From contig PMFA01000016.1 in assembly GCA_003155915.1 (NCBI GenBank), forward strand, positions 38,745-95,735: DNA of 56,991 nucleotides, in the 5' to 3' direction. Of this stretch, positions 1 through 8,814 are shown one piece after another (position 1 is the first letter of the stretch; each line of letters opens with the position of its first letter). Under the pieces are notes generated by a model that was not told the origin of the DNA, searched no databases, and worked only from the letters and a program-made list of their open reading frames with translations. This stretch comes from Acidimicrobiaceae bacterium. Its GTDB lineage: Bacteria; Actinomycetota; Acidimicrobiia; Acidimicrobiales; RAAP-2. The position numbers were made by a program, and so were the translations under genes.

Positions 1-184
1 GCGCGGCGATCACGCGTTTCTTAGGTCGGTGGTCGACCTCCATTGCGACCATGGGCGCAGTAATTACATTTGGGTTCAGATCGGAGGGCCGACGTCAACA
101 ATCCGACTGGCGATTGGAGCGCTGGACTTGCAATTCGTTAAATCGTCGGTGAAGGAAAGATTTCGTGGCCCTGCGCGATTTTCA

Positions 185-772
185 TTACGTCTGCGGCACT
201 GCGTGGCCCTCAACGGGGGTGACGGTGACTTCGCGGATCGTCTGACAGAAATCAATCGGCCTGAGGACGAACTCGAACGAATACAAGGCAGACGATCGCG
301 CGGGCAGGCGGAAGTCGATCAACGTTGCGATACACGTCGCCGGCTTGCTTGGCGGTGAGACATTGTCGTTGGGATAACTGATGCCGAAGGATGCAGCTCC
401 ACCTGGACGCAGCACAACGCGCTGTGCCTTTGGTTGGGAATAGAGCACGTTTGACTGGTGCGAGATCGAGACCTTCACGGGTACGCCGCTTGCTGTGGAG
501 AAGATCACTTCGTATGGGTAACCCTGCAAAACACACGATTTGGTGCCGATGTTGACGATGAGGAAGGTGTAGCCAAGGGGAATGTTGGTGGAGCCCCCAC
601 CTCCACCTTGTTCCGTGGCGACCTGTAATTGAGCTTGCAGGCACTCTGTGACGCTCGGACTTGACGCGGACGCTTCATTGGCCCTAGTGACCGACCAGGT
701 CACAATCGCAAAAGCCCCTGCGACAACAATCAAGACAAGTGCTGCTGAGCCGTACCGTCTTCTTAACGTCAC
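185..772 (-). CDS. Exported/anchored DUF4232-like protein
   Basis: Predicted membrane-anchored or secreted protein of 195 residues. After a short basic start (RRR) there is one hydrophobic segment (about residues 10-30), then a Ser/Gly-rich stretch and a beta-rich domain with paired cysteines (ECLQAQ, SCVLQGYP, ATCIAT, FCQT) and the GYP signature. This resembles the DUF4232 family, and the window holds a second such gene at 4216-4746. Function is unknown; the family is common in actinobacterial cell envelopes. I prefer GTG at 772 because a TAGAGT box lies 7 bases upstream; a TTG at 823 would add 17 residues. It has TTA and AGA codons that look unusual for this GC-rich window. Confidence 0.72.
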   Translation of the reverse strand: MTLRRRYGSAALVLIVVAGAFAIVTWSVTRANEASASSPSVTECLQAQLQVATEQGGGGGSTNIPLGYTFLIVNIGTKSCVLQGYPYEVIFSTASGVPVKVSISHQSNVLYSQPKAQRVVLRPGGAASFGISYPNDNVSPPSKPATCIATLIDFRLPARSSALYSFEFVLRPIDFCQTIREVTVTPVEGHAVPQT

Positions 773-779
773 AATTGCA

Positions 780-785
780 ACTCTA
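780..785 (-). promoter_or_regulatory. Putative -10 box, leaderless start of DUF4232-like gene
   Basis: TAGAGT on the minus strand, 7 bases before the GTG at 772. No Shine-Dalgarno is visible. It fits the TANNNT-N6-8-start pattern seen repeatedly in this window. Confidence 0.45.
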
Positions 786-886
786 GGAACTAATCCCAGA
801 AAGAAATCGTATGGACAACGCAACTAGCCGTCTTGGCAGCAATGGGCCGACCTACACAACTGGAGAGTTGCCGGTTGGCAGCCTTC

Positions 887-1171
887 TTAGCTGTGTGAAT
901 TAGTTGGACGGGTCTCAATCTTGCGAACTTTCGGCCGTACTCGAATCAAGTAGTAGATGGCAATGAAACAACCGAAACCGTAGAAGAACGTGAAGATTGC
1001 GATCACGATGATCCACGCGACCTTCGAAGAGCCCGCTTCATAGAAGTCTCGCTTCGAGTGCGATGACACGTCGACAATCGCCCAAATTGATAGCCCAACA
1101 AAAGCCAAAAGCACCATTGGGACCACCAGCACGATTAGGAGATCTGGTCCGAAAATCTCACTGGTGAACAT
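887..1171 (-). CDS. Small two-TM protein, PLDc_N-like
   Basis: A 94-residue membrane protein with two hydrophobic segments (about residues 10-33 and 48-72) and a basic C-terminal tail (RVRPKVRK). The WAIVDV motif at the end of the first segment, then a soluble loop and a K-WIIVIAIF second segment, resembles the PLDc_N (phospholipase D nuclease N-terminal) small-protein family. Such stand-alone proteins have no known catalytic activity. It sits between two other minus-strand membrane or exported genes with gaps near 100 bases. The ATG at 1171 is preceded by TAAGGT 7 bases upstream. Family assignment is moderate. Confidence 0.65.
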   Translation of the reverse strand: MFTSEIFGPDLLIVLVVPMVLLAFVGLSIWAIVDVSSHSKRDFYEAGSSKVAWIIVIAIFTFFYGFGCFIAIYYLIRVRPKVRKIETRPTNSHS

Positions 1172-1178
1172 GCGGCCG

Positions 1179-1184
1179 ACCTTA
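1179..1184 (-). promoter_or_regulatory. Putative -10 box, leaderless start
   Basis: TAAGGT on the minus strand 7 bases before the ATG at 1171; matches the leaderless promoter pattern of this window. Confidence 0.4.
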
Positions 1185-1276
1185 TTCCAAGTTGCAAGGC
1201 CAACTCACACAATCCGACTGGCGGTTTCAGTCGTGGGCCAAGGTTCATCGCGGAACACCACCTGGTTCGTGCGGGT

Positions 1277-1975
1277 TCAATATTGTTGAAACGAAGAATA
1301 TGAGCGGAGCGATAGAGCGCTCATCCACCCAAAGCCCGTGACTACAGAGAGCCGTTGGAACATTCCGCCCTTTCCCCCGAGATTTGGTTTCGCACCAAAG
1401 GCAGCGCCAAACATTACGAAAGTAGCCACCATCAAGATGCTGGAACCGGCCGAATAGGTCGCCCACCAGTAGTCTCGCCTTCTGCCGGACGACACGGCTG
1501 AAAGTACGCCCGCCAGCGGTATACCAACGAAAATGGGGATAGCGAAAAGATTGTGCGATGTACCGGACCGAGTCCGCGCCGGACTTTGAGATGCACTGGT
1601 GTTTGGTCCATCGTCAACAGTCGACGGCGGCGGGAATCCACCTACTGGGTCGGTCACGAATACCCCTGAGCCGATCAGTCCGACTCCAGCTGCCCCAACG
1701 AATGCCGGAACGAGTCGTGATCCGACGACCTTTCGCGGGCATCTTGCAAGTCCCGATGCGGCGCAGACATACAGGGAGCCGGTGAGAATGAAATTGGCGC
1801 GCTGGGGCCAACCGTTTCGTCCCGTCCCCAACGAACTCACAGCATGACGCTTCCAGTCATATCCGGCTCGCTTAGAACCGATGACCGTAAAGACAGCTAC
1901 GAAGAGCGGACCTGCCAACGTCCCAAGTGCGGTTCGAGCGAGGTAACTCCTGGGCCGCAACTCCACTGGTGTCAT
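1277..1975 (-). CDS. DUF998-like multi-pass membrane protein
   Basis: A 232-residue integral membrane protein with about six hydrophobic segments. Features that recall DUF998 are the early membrane helix followed by YDWKRHAVSSLG, a FVTDPVGGFPP motif near residue 105-115 at the end of the third helix, and an SHNLFAIPIF motif with a conserved His before the fourth helix. The role of DUF998 proteins is not established. ATG at 1975 is preceded 7 bases upstream by TACCAT. The last residues (LRSYSSFQQY) look unstructured. Codon usage looks more AT-rich than the core genes further right, so recent acquisition is possible. Confidence 0.65.
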   Translation of the reverse strand: MTPVELRPRSYLARTALGTLAGPLFVAVFTVIGSKRAGYDWKRHAVSSLGTGRNGWPQRANFILTGSLYVCAASGLARCPRKVVGSRLVPAFVGAAGVGLIGSGVFVTDPVGGFPPPSTVDDGPNTSASQSPARTRSGTSHNLFAIPIFVGIPLAGVLSAVSSGRRRDYWWATYSAGSSILMVATFVMFGAAFGAKPNLGGKGGMFQRLSVVTGFGWMSALSLRSYSSFQQY

Positions 1976-1982
1976 GGTGCAA

Positions 1983-1988
1983 ATGGTA
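1983..1988 (-). promoter_or_regulatory. Putative -10 box, leaderless start of DUF998-like gene
   Basis: TACCAT on the minus strand, 7 bases before the ATG at 1975, with no ribosome binding site between. Confidence 0.4.
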
Positions 1989-2168
1989 CTTCCGACCTAT
2001 CGAACGAGATCATGAGCAATCAACTTCATACACACAACGACGCACGAGTTGTGTCAAGGTCGCTGGTGCGACATGAACCCCTCCGGGCAATGGCCCACGT
2101 GGCGACCTCATCGTGTGCCTCCACGTACGAGAGGACGTGAGGGAAGAAACGTCCGATCAAGCGCAGTG

Positions 2169-2717
2169 CTAAATCGAGTCGATGAAGTGGTCCGGTGGCA
2201 CTCCGGGAAGCGTCGGTACCGGACGAGTCTCCTCTGACCACTGTCCGGGCCCGAAGACTGCGTTCGCGATGTGCCGCCAAAATATCCCCGCACCGGTGTT
2301 GTCGTGTTGAAAAGCAATCGTCCACGGTCCCTCGTGTCGTCCCAGCACGTTGAGCGCGAATTGGGTGCCGACTCCTTCGCGGCGCGCCACCGGGGTAACC
2401 CAGAATCCGTCAATTGACCGCCGTTCGCCGGTGAGCCCCCGGATAAGGGCGAATCCAATTGGGGCGTCTTCGCCGGTCTTGGGATGGGCCCGCCACGCCA
2501 GATACGCCGCACCGTCGGCCATTGGGAACCCGTCCAACAGCGCCGCTTGGTAACGACCATCCGCGTACGGCAGCCCGTTCACGATGGTGGCCAAATCGTG
2601 TCGATAGGCCTGCCACAACCAGGCCACGATTGTCCGCTGTTCGTCACTCACGGGTCGAACGCTGAAACCCGACTCCGTTGCGACGTCGGCGAGCCGACCG
2701 GGATCATCGGCTCTCAC
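2169..2717 (-). CDS. GNAT-family N-acetyltransferase
   Basis: A 182-residue protein whose second half has the GNAT fold signature: beta strand IGFALIRG, acetyl-CoA-binding VTPVARREGVGTQFA (the R-x-x-G-x-G/A loop, about residues 107-121) and a following GAGIFWRHIANAVFG segment typical of the family's last helix-strand. It would transfer an acetyl group from acetyl-CoA to an amine; the substrate cannot be read from sequence. GTG at 2717 is chosen because a TATAGC box lies 8 bases upstream on the minus strand. It is divergent from the beta-propeller gene at 2889. Confidence 0.75.
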   Translation of the reverse strand: MRADDPGRLADVATESGFSVRPVSDEQRTIVAWLWQAYRHDLATIVNGLPYADGRYQAALLDGFPMADGAAYLAWRAHPKTGEDAPIGFALIRGLTGERRSIDGFWVTPVARREGVGTQFALNVLGRHEGPWTIAFQHDNTGAGIFWRHIANAVFGPGQWSEETRPVPTLPGVPPDHFIDSI

Positions 2718-2725
2718 GCGACGAG

Positions 2726-2731
2726 GCTATA
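2726..2731 (-). promoter_or_regulatory. Putative -10 box, leaderless start of GNAT gene
   Basis: TATAGC on the minus strand 8 bases before the GTG at 2717. Confidence 0.4.
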
Positions 2732-2876
2732 TCAACGTCTTTGACTACGCTGTTCGCTCGTTTCGTTGATGGCGAAAAGTGACTCCAAGACCACGTGCAC
2801 TGTTGGTCGTTCGGTCCTCGTGTCAGTGAACGCAGTTCGCGGAGGACACTCTGCGTGCCCCTTTGAGATTTAGCGG

Positions 2877-2882
2877 TACTCC
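2877..2882 (+). promoter_or_regulatory. Putative -10 box, leaderless start of beta-propeller gene
   Basis: TACTCC on the plus strand, 6 bases before the ATG at 2889. It lies in the 171-base divergent region between the GNAT gene and the propeller gene. Confidence 0.35.
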
Positions 2883-2888
2883 GGTACC

Positions 2889-4154
2889 ATGAGTCCCATG
2901 CCGAAGCTCCGCCCCTCGGCTCCTCGAAACCACGGGCGCTGGCGCCCGGCGGGCGTCGCCCGACTCGGCGTGGTGCTGCTCGTCGTCGCCTTCGTGGCCC
3001 TGACCTTCAACTTGATCCTTTCGAGTATGGGCAACTCCGATTCCTCCACGACCACCTCGACGACCGCGTCCACGACGCCGATCGCGACGACGACCACACT
3101 GCCCCTCAACAAGATCGTCCCGCCGGGCCCCAAGGCGTCGTCACGCCGGCTCGTTCTCTACAAGGTGATCACCGGCTACATCTCACCCAAATCCGTGATG
3201 TCGACGAACACCGGACTCGTCTTCGCCCAGAACATGATGTACCGCCACACGATGACGGTCTATAACTCATCGGGAACGCTGCTCAAGACCATCAGTGACG
3301 GTGTCGCGTTGGCGCACTTCGGTGTTCGCGGGCGACCGGGACTTACCCACGGCGCGCCGGTCGAGGCGGCCGTGACGCCCGACGGCAAGGACGTGTGGGT
3401 CTCGAACTATTCGATGTTCGGCTCGGGCTCGGGTCCCGAAGGCTCCGACACTTGCACGCCTGGCTCGTCGTTGGCGGCCGGTGACACGACCAGCTTCGTC
3501 TACGAAGTCAGCACCGAGACGTTGTCGGTCGTGGGCGTCGCCGAGGTCGGCATGGTGCCAAAGTACGTCGCGGTGACGCCGAACGACAAGTACGTCGTCG
3601 TCACCAATTGGTGTTCTTGGACCGTCAGCATCGTCAACGAGGCGACGCACCACCTGGTCGCAACGATTCCCGTCGGCGCCTATCCGCGCGGTATCGCGAT
3701 TTCGCCCGACTCTCACCTCGCCTACGTCGCGATCATGGGTTCGGACGTGATCGACGTCATCAGCCTTTCGACCTTCAAAGTCGTCGGACAGATCGGCGGC
3801 GTCGACAACGTGCGCCACGTCGTCATCGATCCCCAGAACCCGGACTTTCTCTACGCCTCGCTGAACATCCCGGGCGACGTCGTCAAGATCAATCGACTGA
3901 CCGGCAGGATCCTCGCCGAAGTGCACACCGGCTCAGACTGCCGTTCCTTGGCGATCTCGACCGACGGCACGGCGCTCTACGTCGTGAACTATCTCTCCAA
4001 CACGGTGACCGAGTTAGCCGCGAGCAATCTCAAGATCCTCCAAGTCGTGCCGACCGGCACCAATCCGGTCGGGGTCACCTACGACGGCACCACGGGACGA
4101 GTCTGGGTCGCGGTCTACACCGGCGAGATACTGGTCTTCAACACCAAGCCGTAG
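2889..4154 (+). CDS. Anchored YncE/YVTN-type beta-propeller protein
   Basis: A 421-residue exported protein. Residues about 24-47 form a single membrane anchor after a basic Pro/Arg-rich cytoplasmic tail; residues 52-73 are a Ser/Thr linker (TTTSTTASTTP, TTTTLP); the rest is a beta-propeller. Propeller blades show repeated ending patterns: AVTPDGKDVWVSNYS, AVTPNDKYVVVTNWCS, AISPDSHLAYVAIMGS, AISTDGTALYVVNYLS, and TYDGTTGRVWVAVYTG. These match the YVTN repeat family (surface-layer type propellers). The ligand is unknown. It is followed after 61 bases by a DUF4232 gene on the same strand, so the two may be cotranscribed. Confidence 0.8.
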   Translation: MSPMPKLRPSAPRNHGRWRPAGVARLGVVLLVVAFVALTFNLILSSMGNSDSSTTTSTTASTTPIATTTTLPLNKIVPPGPKASSRRLVLYKVITGYISPKSVMSTNTGLVFAQNMMYRHTMTVYNSSGTLLKTISDGVALAHFGVRGRPGLTHGAPVEAAVTPDGKDVWVSNYSMFGSGSGPEGSDTCTPGSSLAAGDTTSFVYEVSTETLSVVGVAEVGMVPKYVAVTPNDKYVVVTNWCSWTVSIVNEATHHLVATIPVGAYPRGIAISPDSHLAYVAIMGSDVIDVISLSTFKVVGQIGGVDNVRHVVIDPQNPDFLYASLNIPGDVVKINRLTGRILAEVHTGSDCRSLAISTDGTALYVVNYLSNTVTELAASNLKILQVVPTGTNPVGVTYDGTTGRVWVAVYTGEILVFNTKP

Positions 4155-4215
4155 TCGTCGGATCGTTCGTCGACAGCGGCGCCACGGATCGCCGAGTGCT
4201 CACAAGGAGGTGGCA

Positions 4216-4746
4216 GTGAAGAGATTGGCTGTCGCACTGGTCGCCGCGCTCGTGGTCGCGTTGGTGCCCACATTGGCGAGCGCAACACAAGCCGCTTCGA
4301 GCACGCCGTCGTGCACGCGACTCGTCGTCGGCACGACGACGGTCGAGGGCGCCGACGGAGCGGGATACTTGACCATTCTCTTCGCCAACGCCGGCGTGAC
4401 CTGCGAACTCAGCGGTTATCCCTCGGTTCAATTCTTCGTGCCCCACGCCACGCGTCTGCGTGGTCACGACGTCCATCGCTCCTCGATGGTCTTCGTGGAA
4501 CTCGCACCACGCCGGGTCATCCTCGAGCACGGTCAGGTCGCGTCGGTCGGCGTGACCTGGTCCGACGATCCGAAGTCCCATCAAACGTGTTCGACAACAC
4601 AGTGGGCGAACGTGGTACTGCCGGGTCCCACTCGACAGAATTATCAACCCTCGGCGAACGCCACGCCGTGCGGTACGACGGTATGGGTGACGCCCTTCGA
4701 AGACGGAGCGGAGCCCGACTTCACTTGGAACGCTCCGCCGTCATGA
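4216..4746 (+). CDS. Secreted DUF4232-family protein
   Basis: A 176-residue secreted protein. The start is set by AAGGAGG at 4204-4210, five bases before the GTG at 4216; a GTG at 4210 lies inside that binding site and is unlikely. Residues 1-25 are a classical signal peptide (KRL, hydrophobic core, then TLASAT-QA). The mature part has the DUF4232 pattern: CTRLVV near the front, a beta strand with FANAGVTCELSGYPSVQF, and two later cysteines (QTCSTTQW, TPCGTTVWV). No catalytic motif is seen, and function is unknown. It is a paralogue at family level of the gene at 185-772. Confidence 0.82.
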   Translation: MKRLAVALVAALVVALVPTLASATQAASSTPSCTRLVVGTTTVEGADGAGYLTILFANAGVTCELSGYPSVQFFVPHATRLRGHDVHRSSMVFVELAPRRVILEHGQVASVGVTWSDDPKSHQTCSTTQWANVVLPGPTRQNYQPSANATPCGTTVWVTPFEDGAEPDFTWNAPPS

Positions 4747-4852
4747 TCATCCGGAGTGACGCCCGTTCTGGAGTGCCTGGTGCCCTGCGCTACCTTGCAA
4801 AGAGTGGAGGGACGAACGTGAATCTAGGACTACGTCGAGATCGGAATTCATT

Positions 4853-5635
4853 ATGACAAATCGAGTGGACGAGATCGACCTCTCATTGTCGATGGACAAA
4901 GCCAAGTCCATAGAAAGGGTGGCGGCGGCCCAGCACCGCCTGACGCAACTCCGCCTCTTCACGGCCGGTCTTCTCGACCCGAAGGTCGTTGCCCCGGGGC
5001 TCGTGGTTCTGTTCGAAGGTTTCGACGCTGCTGGCAAGGGCGGTGCGATTCGCCGCTTGACCGCCAGTATCGACCCGCGTCACGTTCGCGTCGTGCCGAT
5101 CGGTACTCCGACGGCTGAAGAACTCCGACACGTGTTCCTTTGGCGTTTCCAGCCCTACATCGCCGGGACCGGTGGCATGACGGTCTTTGACCGCTCGTGG
5201 TACGGACGTCTCCTCGTCGAACGTGTCGAAGGTCTCATCGACAAAGAGACCGCCAAGCGCTCGGGCCAGGAGATCGTGGAGTTCGAGCGATTGCTCGTTG
5301 ATAATGACGTCACGCTCGTCAAGTTCTGGTTGCACCTCTCGGACGAGCAGCAACTGAAGCGCTTCAAGGACCGCGAGAGCGATCCCTTGAAACAGTGGAA
5401 ACTCACGCCCGAAGACTGGCGCAACCGAGAAAAGCGTGGGGCGTACCTCGACGCGCTCAAGGACATGGTCGAGATGACCGATAAGCCCCACGCGCACTGG
5501 GACCTCATTCCCTCCGACAGCAAGCACTACTCGCGCGTCGCCGTCCTCGAGACGTTGATCGAGCGCTGGGTCCACGACCTGGAGCGGCGCGGCCTCAAGG
5601 CACCGAAGCCACGAAGTGGCGACTATCTCAGCTAG
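4853..5635 (+). CDS. ppk2: Polyphosphate kinase 2 family protein
   Basis: PPK2 enzymes move phosphate between inorganic polyphosphate and nucleotides (ADP/GDP or AMP, depending on class). This 260-residue protein is close to one PPK2 domain. It shows the Walker A motif GFDAAGKGG at residues 56-64, Walker B DRSWYGR at 113-119, the lid region with RESDPLKQWKLTPEDW (about 178-195) and the conserved HAHWDLIPSDSKHYSR stretch near the C-terminus. The residue that separates PPK2 classes cannot be judged here. A Ppx/GppA phosphatase is coded at 34518-35441, so both polyP building or use and polyP cleavage are represented. No clear ribosome binding site precedes ATG 4853. Confidence 0.9.
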   Translation: MTNRVDEIDLSLSMDKAKSIERVAAAQHRLTQLRLFTAGLLDPKVVAPGLVVLFEGFDAAGKGGAIRRLTASIDPRHVRVVPIGTPTAEELRHVFLWRFQPYIAGTGGMTVFDRSWYGRLLVERVEGLIDKETAKRSGQEIVEFERLLVDNDVTLVKFWLHLSDEQQLKRFKDRESDPLKQWKLTPEDWRNREKRGAYLDALKDMVEMTDKPHAHWDLIPSDSKHYSRVAVLETLIERWVHDLERRGLKAPKPRSGDYLS

Positions 5636-5689
5636 TACCTCGCGAGGACTCCGTGGCGCGTGGTCGACACGAAGGAAATGGAGGGCGCA

Positions 5690-6337
5690 ATGACGAACGT
5701 ATTGGTTCGTAACTTCTCGATCTCGCTCGATGGCTACGGCGCCGGGCCGTCTCAAGACGTCGAACATCCGCTCGGAATTGGAGGCAACCTGCTCCACGAA
5801 TGGATATTTGCCACCCGCAGCGGGAGGCAGATGATCGGCGCTGACGGCGGAACTGAAGATATCGACGACGCTTTCTTCGCGGCGCGCGATTCGGGCGTTG
5901 GCGCCACGATCATGGGTCGGAACATGTTCGGCCCCCTACGTGGTCCGTGGGGCGAGAACGAATGGTCCGGCTGGTGGGGGGAAGAGCCGCCCTTTCACCA
6001 TTCGGTATTCGTACTCACGCATTACCCGCAGCCCTCGATTGAAATGCGAGGTGGGACGACGTTTCGTTTCATCGACGGCGGAATCGAGGCGGCGCTCGAG
6101 GCAGCGCTCGACGCCGCGGGTGAACGTGATGTTCTCGTCGCGGGCGGCGCATCAACGATTCGGCAATACCTTCGAGCGGGGCTCATCGACGATATGCGTC
6201 TCGCGATGGTGCCCGTCTTGCTCGGCGGCGGCGAACGACTGTTCGAGGATCTCGGACCCAGCGCTGCAGACTACGAATGCGTCGAGCACGTCTGTTCGCC
6301 ATCCGTCACTCACGTCCGCATTCAGCGATCCAAGTGA
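5690..6337 (+). CDS. RibD C-terminal / dihydrofolate reductase-like protein
   Basis: A 215-residue member of the RibD C-terminal-domain family, which has the dihydrofolate-reductase fold and uses NAD(P)H. Signs are the N-terminal VRNFSISLDGYGAG strand, the MGRNMFGP segment, and the nucleotide-binding region DVLVAGGASTIRQYLRAGL, then DDMRLAMVPVLLGGGERLF. These stand-alone proteins are usually annotated dihydrofolate reductase family; the real substrate is unknown. The start at ATG 5690 is fixed by GGAGGG four to five bases upstream; in-frame GTG 5660 and ATG 5678 lie before that site. It is followed by an F420-type oxidoreductase on the same strand. Confidence 0.82.
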   Translation: MTNVLVRNFSISLDGYGAGPSQDVEHPLGIGGNLLHEWIFATRSGRQMIGADGGTEDIDDAFFAARDSGVGATIMGRNMFGPLRGPWGENEWSGWWGEEPPFHHSVFVLTHYPQPSIEMRGGTTFRFIDGGIEAALEAALDAAGERDVLVAGGASTIRQYLRAGLIDDMRLAMVPVLLGGGERLFEDLGPSAADYECVEHVCSPSVTHVRIQRSK

Positions 6338-6452
6338 GTCGCCTTCGATGCCCCCTTTCCAGTGAAGGAAACTGACAACTCCAGCGGAGCGGACCGCTCA
6401 TCCCGTTTCGCTCACTCGCGTGTGCCGCACGAACATCTGGAACACTGAAGAG

Positions 6453-7406
6453 ATGGATTCTCGCTACGGCATCACGATCCCCTTCGACGGCGTCTCGCTT
6501 CGGGACCACAAGGAGTGGTTCCACCGAATCGCCGATCTTGGCTACACCGACCTTTGGTCGGCTGAAGTCGACGGCACTGACGGTTTCACACCGCTCACGT
6601 TGGCCGCGATCTGGGAACCTCGTCTGAATCTCGGCGTCGCGGTCACGCCGGTCTTCACGCGGGGTGCGGGCCTGCTGGCCATGAGCATCGCCGCCATGGC
6701 CGAAGTGGCCGAAGGTCGGTTCATCATGGGGCTGGGCGCATCGAGCGAACCGGTCGTCCAACGCTGGAACGGCGTGAAGTACGAGAAGCCCTACGCGCGC
6801 ACCCGCGACGTCCTGCGCTTCGTGAAACAAGCCCTCGACGGCGAGAAGATCGACGAGATCTTCGAGACGTTCGAAGTCCATGGCTTCAAGCTCTCGCGCC
6901 CGGTCCTGGTGCGTCCGCCGATCCTGCTCGGGGCACTGCGCCCGGGCATGTTGCGCCTCGCCGGCCGAGAGGCCGACGGCGCCATCCTCAATTGGCTCGG
7001 GGCCAATGACGTCGCGAAGTGTCGGGCCGAGGTCGGCGAGGGAAAGACGATCGCGGCGCGACTCTTCGTCGTGCCCACGGCCGACGCCGACCTCGCGCGA
7101 ATGATCGGGCGACGCATGATCTCGTCGTACCTGACGGTGAACGCCTACGCCGAGTTCCACCGTTGGCTCGGGCGCGCAGACGCGTTGCAGCCGATGTGGG
7201 ACGCCTGGGCCGAGGGCAATCGCAAACTCGCGAACGAGCTGATCCCCGACTGGGTCGTCGATGAACTGATCATCCACGGCCCCTACGAGGCCTGTCGCGA
7301 ACACGTCCTTCGCTACATCGAGGCCGGCGTCCAGATTCCGACGCTCGCCATCGTCCCCTTCGGCGTCGACCTCAAAGAGGCCGTCGAGGGACTGGCGCCT
7401 CGTTAG
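6453..7406 (+). CDS. LLM-class F420-dependent oxidoreductase
   Basis: A 317-residue TIM-barrel protein of the luciferase-like monooxygenase class, probably using reduced coenzyme F420. Recognisable parts are the N-terminal YGITIPFDG strand, WFHRIADLGYTDLWSAEV, the VTPVFTRGAGLLAMSIAAMAEVAEGRFIMGLGASS segment that forms part of the cofactor pocket, RTRDVLRFVKQAL, and PPILLGALRPGMLRLAGREADGAI. The overall pattern resembles the Rv3093c-type subgroup. Substrate unknown. F420 synthesis genes lie at 27117-28738, which makes the cofactor available. ATG 6453 is preferred over GTG 6420: AACACT lies 6 bases before it. Its stop overlaps the stop of the convergent acyl-CoA dehydrogenase. Confidence 0.85.
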   Translation: MDSRYGITIPFDGVSLRDHKEWFHRIADLGYTDLWSAEVDGTDGFTPLTLAAIWEPRLNLGVAVTPVFTRGAGLLAMSIAAMAEVAEGRFIMGLGASSEPVVQRWNGVKYEKPYARTRDVLRFVKQALDGEKIDEIFETFEVHGFKLSRPVLVRPPILLGALRPGMLRLAGREADGAILNWLGANDVAKCRAEVGEGKTIAARLFVVPTADADLARMIGRRMISSYLTVNAYAEFHRWLGRADALQPMWDAWAEGNRKLANELIPDWVVDELIIHGPYEACREHVLRYIEAGVQIPTLAIVPFGVDLKEAVEGLAPR

Positions 7407-8713
7407 ACCTTTTCGGCTTCGAGGAACTCCAACATGCCCGCGAACTTCTCGCGCGCCGCCGCGGTGCGCGTGGGGATGAACTCAGTGGGGACCTCGCTCG
7501 GCGTGTAGTTCTTCAACGCGTGACGTGCCACGGTCTGGCGGTGAACTTCGTCGGGGCCGTCGTAGATCCGCGCGGCGCGCGCCCAGCGGTACATCGCCTC
7601 CAAGGGCAGGTCGGTGGAATAGCCGAGCGCCCCGTGCGTCTGGATGGACCGGTCGATGACGTTGTGCAGTACCGTCGCCCCGTAGTACTTGATCATCGCG
7701 ATCTCGTCGCGCGAGGCCGACGCGCCGACCTTATCCATCTTCCAGGCGGCGTGGAGCGTCATCAAGCGCGCCGCGTGCATCTCGGCGCGTGAGTCGGCGA
7801 TCCAGTTCTGCACGGTCTGCTTCTCGGACAACAGCGAACCGTGGGTGAAACGACTGACGGCGCGTTCGCACATCATGTCGAAGGCGCGCTGGGACTGCCC
7901 GAGCCAACGCATGCAGTGATGGATCCGACCCGGTCCGAGGCGCGCCTGCGCGAGCAAGAAGCCCGAGCCCTCCGGACCGATGAGGTTCTCGCCCGGTATC
8001 CGCACGTCCACGTAACGAATCTCGGCGTGGTTCCCGAAGCGCCCGTAGTGGTTCTCCGGGTCATCCATCGAGCCGACGTCGCGCACGATGTCGACGCCCG
8101 GCGTGTTCGCCGGCACCACGAACATCGATGATCCCTGGTACGGGTGGATGTCGGGATTGGTCACCGCCATCACGACCAGGATGTCGGCCACCGAGCCGTT
8201 CGTCGTGTACCACTTGTGACCGTTGATGACCCACTCGTCACCGTCTTTGACGGCGCGCGTCTTCAAGAGTCGCGGATCGCTCCCGGCCGTTTCCGGTTCG
8301 GTCATCGAGAAGCCCGATCGAATCGTCCCGTCGAGCAGTGGCTGGAGCCAGCGCTCGCGCACGTACTCTTGTGCGTCGCCGGTCATCTCCATGCCCGCCG
8401 CCAACAGTTCGGCGTTGCCGCTGTCGGGCGCGTTGTTGCCGAACACGACCGGGCCGTAGGGCGTCTGGCCGAGTATCTCGTGCATGAGTCCCAGTCGGAC
8501 CTGACCGAATCCCGTGCCGCCGAGTTCTTGGGGCAAGTGAGCGGCCCAGAGGCCGCGCTCGCGCACCTGGTCTTGCAGGGGCTTGATGAACGCCAGCGCC
8601 TGGTCGTGGCTGAGGTCCAGTGTCTCGATGGGCATGATCTCTTCGCGCATGAAACCGCGCATCCAGACCAGTTGCTCCTCGAATTCCGGTTCGGTCTCAA
8701 AGTCCCACGCCAT
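7403..8713 (-). CDS. Acyl-CoA dehydrogenase (ACAD10/11-like)
   Basis: A 436-residue FAD enzyme that oxidises an acyl-CoA to the 2-enoyl-CoA. It has the full family layout: helical N-domain with LPQELGGTGFG, FAD-binding SMTEPETAGSDP (about 140-150) and WYTTNGSVAD, middle beta-domain, and the C-terminal helical domain with QTHGALGYSTDLPLEAMYRWARAARIYDGPDEVHRQ. In the position where many family members have the catalytic Glu (IYEGT) this one has Asp (IYDGP), as in ACAD10/11-type and several actinobacterial FadE proteins. ATG 8713 has a good upstream site (GGAAGGTGG). Substrate is not deducible; a thiolase follows at 9396 on the other strand. Confidence 0.9.
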   Translation of the reverse strand: MAWDFETEPEFEEQLVWMRGFMREEIMPIETLDLSHDQALAFIKPLQDQVRERGLWAAHLPQELGGTGFGQVRLGLMHEILGQTPYGPVVFGNNAPDSGNAELLAAGMEMTGDAQEYVRERWLQPLLDGTIRSGFSMTEPETAGSDPRLLKTRAVKDGDEWVINGHKWYTTNGSVADILVVMAVTNPDIHPYQGSSMFVVPANTPGVDIVRDVGSMDDPENHYGRFGNHAEIRYVDVRIPGENLIGPEGSGFLLAQARLGPGRIHHCMRWLGQSQRAFDMMCERAVSRFTHGSLLSEKQTVQNWIADSRAEMHAARLMTLHAAWKMDKVGASASRDEIAMIKYYGATVLHNVIDRSIQTHGALGYSTDLPLEAMYRWARAARIYDGPDEVHRQTVARHALKNYTPSEVPTEFIPTRTAAAREKFAGMLEFLEAEKV

Positions 8714-8814
8714 AGTCCACCTTCCTTTGTGGCCACTCTACGTCGGAGAAAATATGACTGGCGAAGGGCGCGGTACGCCTCCCTACACTGTGAGAGCGAA
8801 AAGATCGGAGCGCC

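Noticed and set aside
29-358. Plus-strand open frame of 109 codons at the left edge
   Set aside because: It overlaps the DUF4232-like gene on the other strand, has no recognisable domain and an Arg-rich composition typical of antisense frames.
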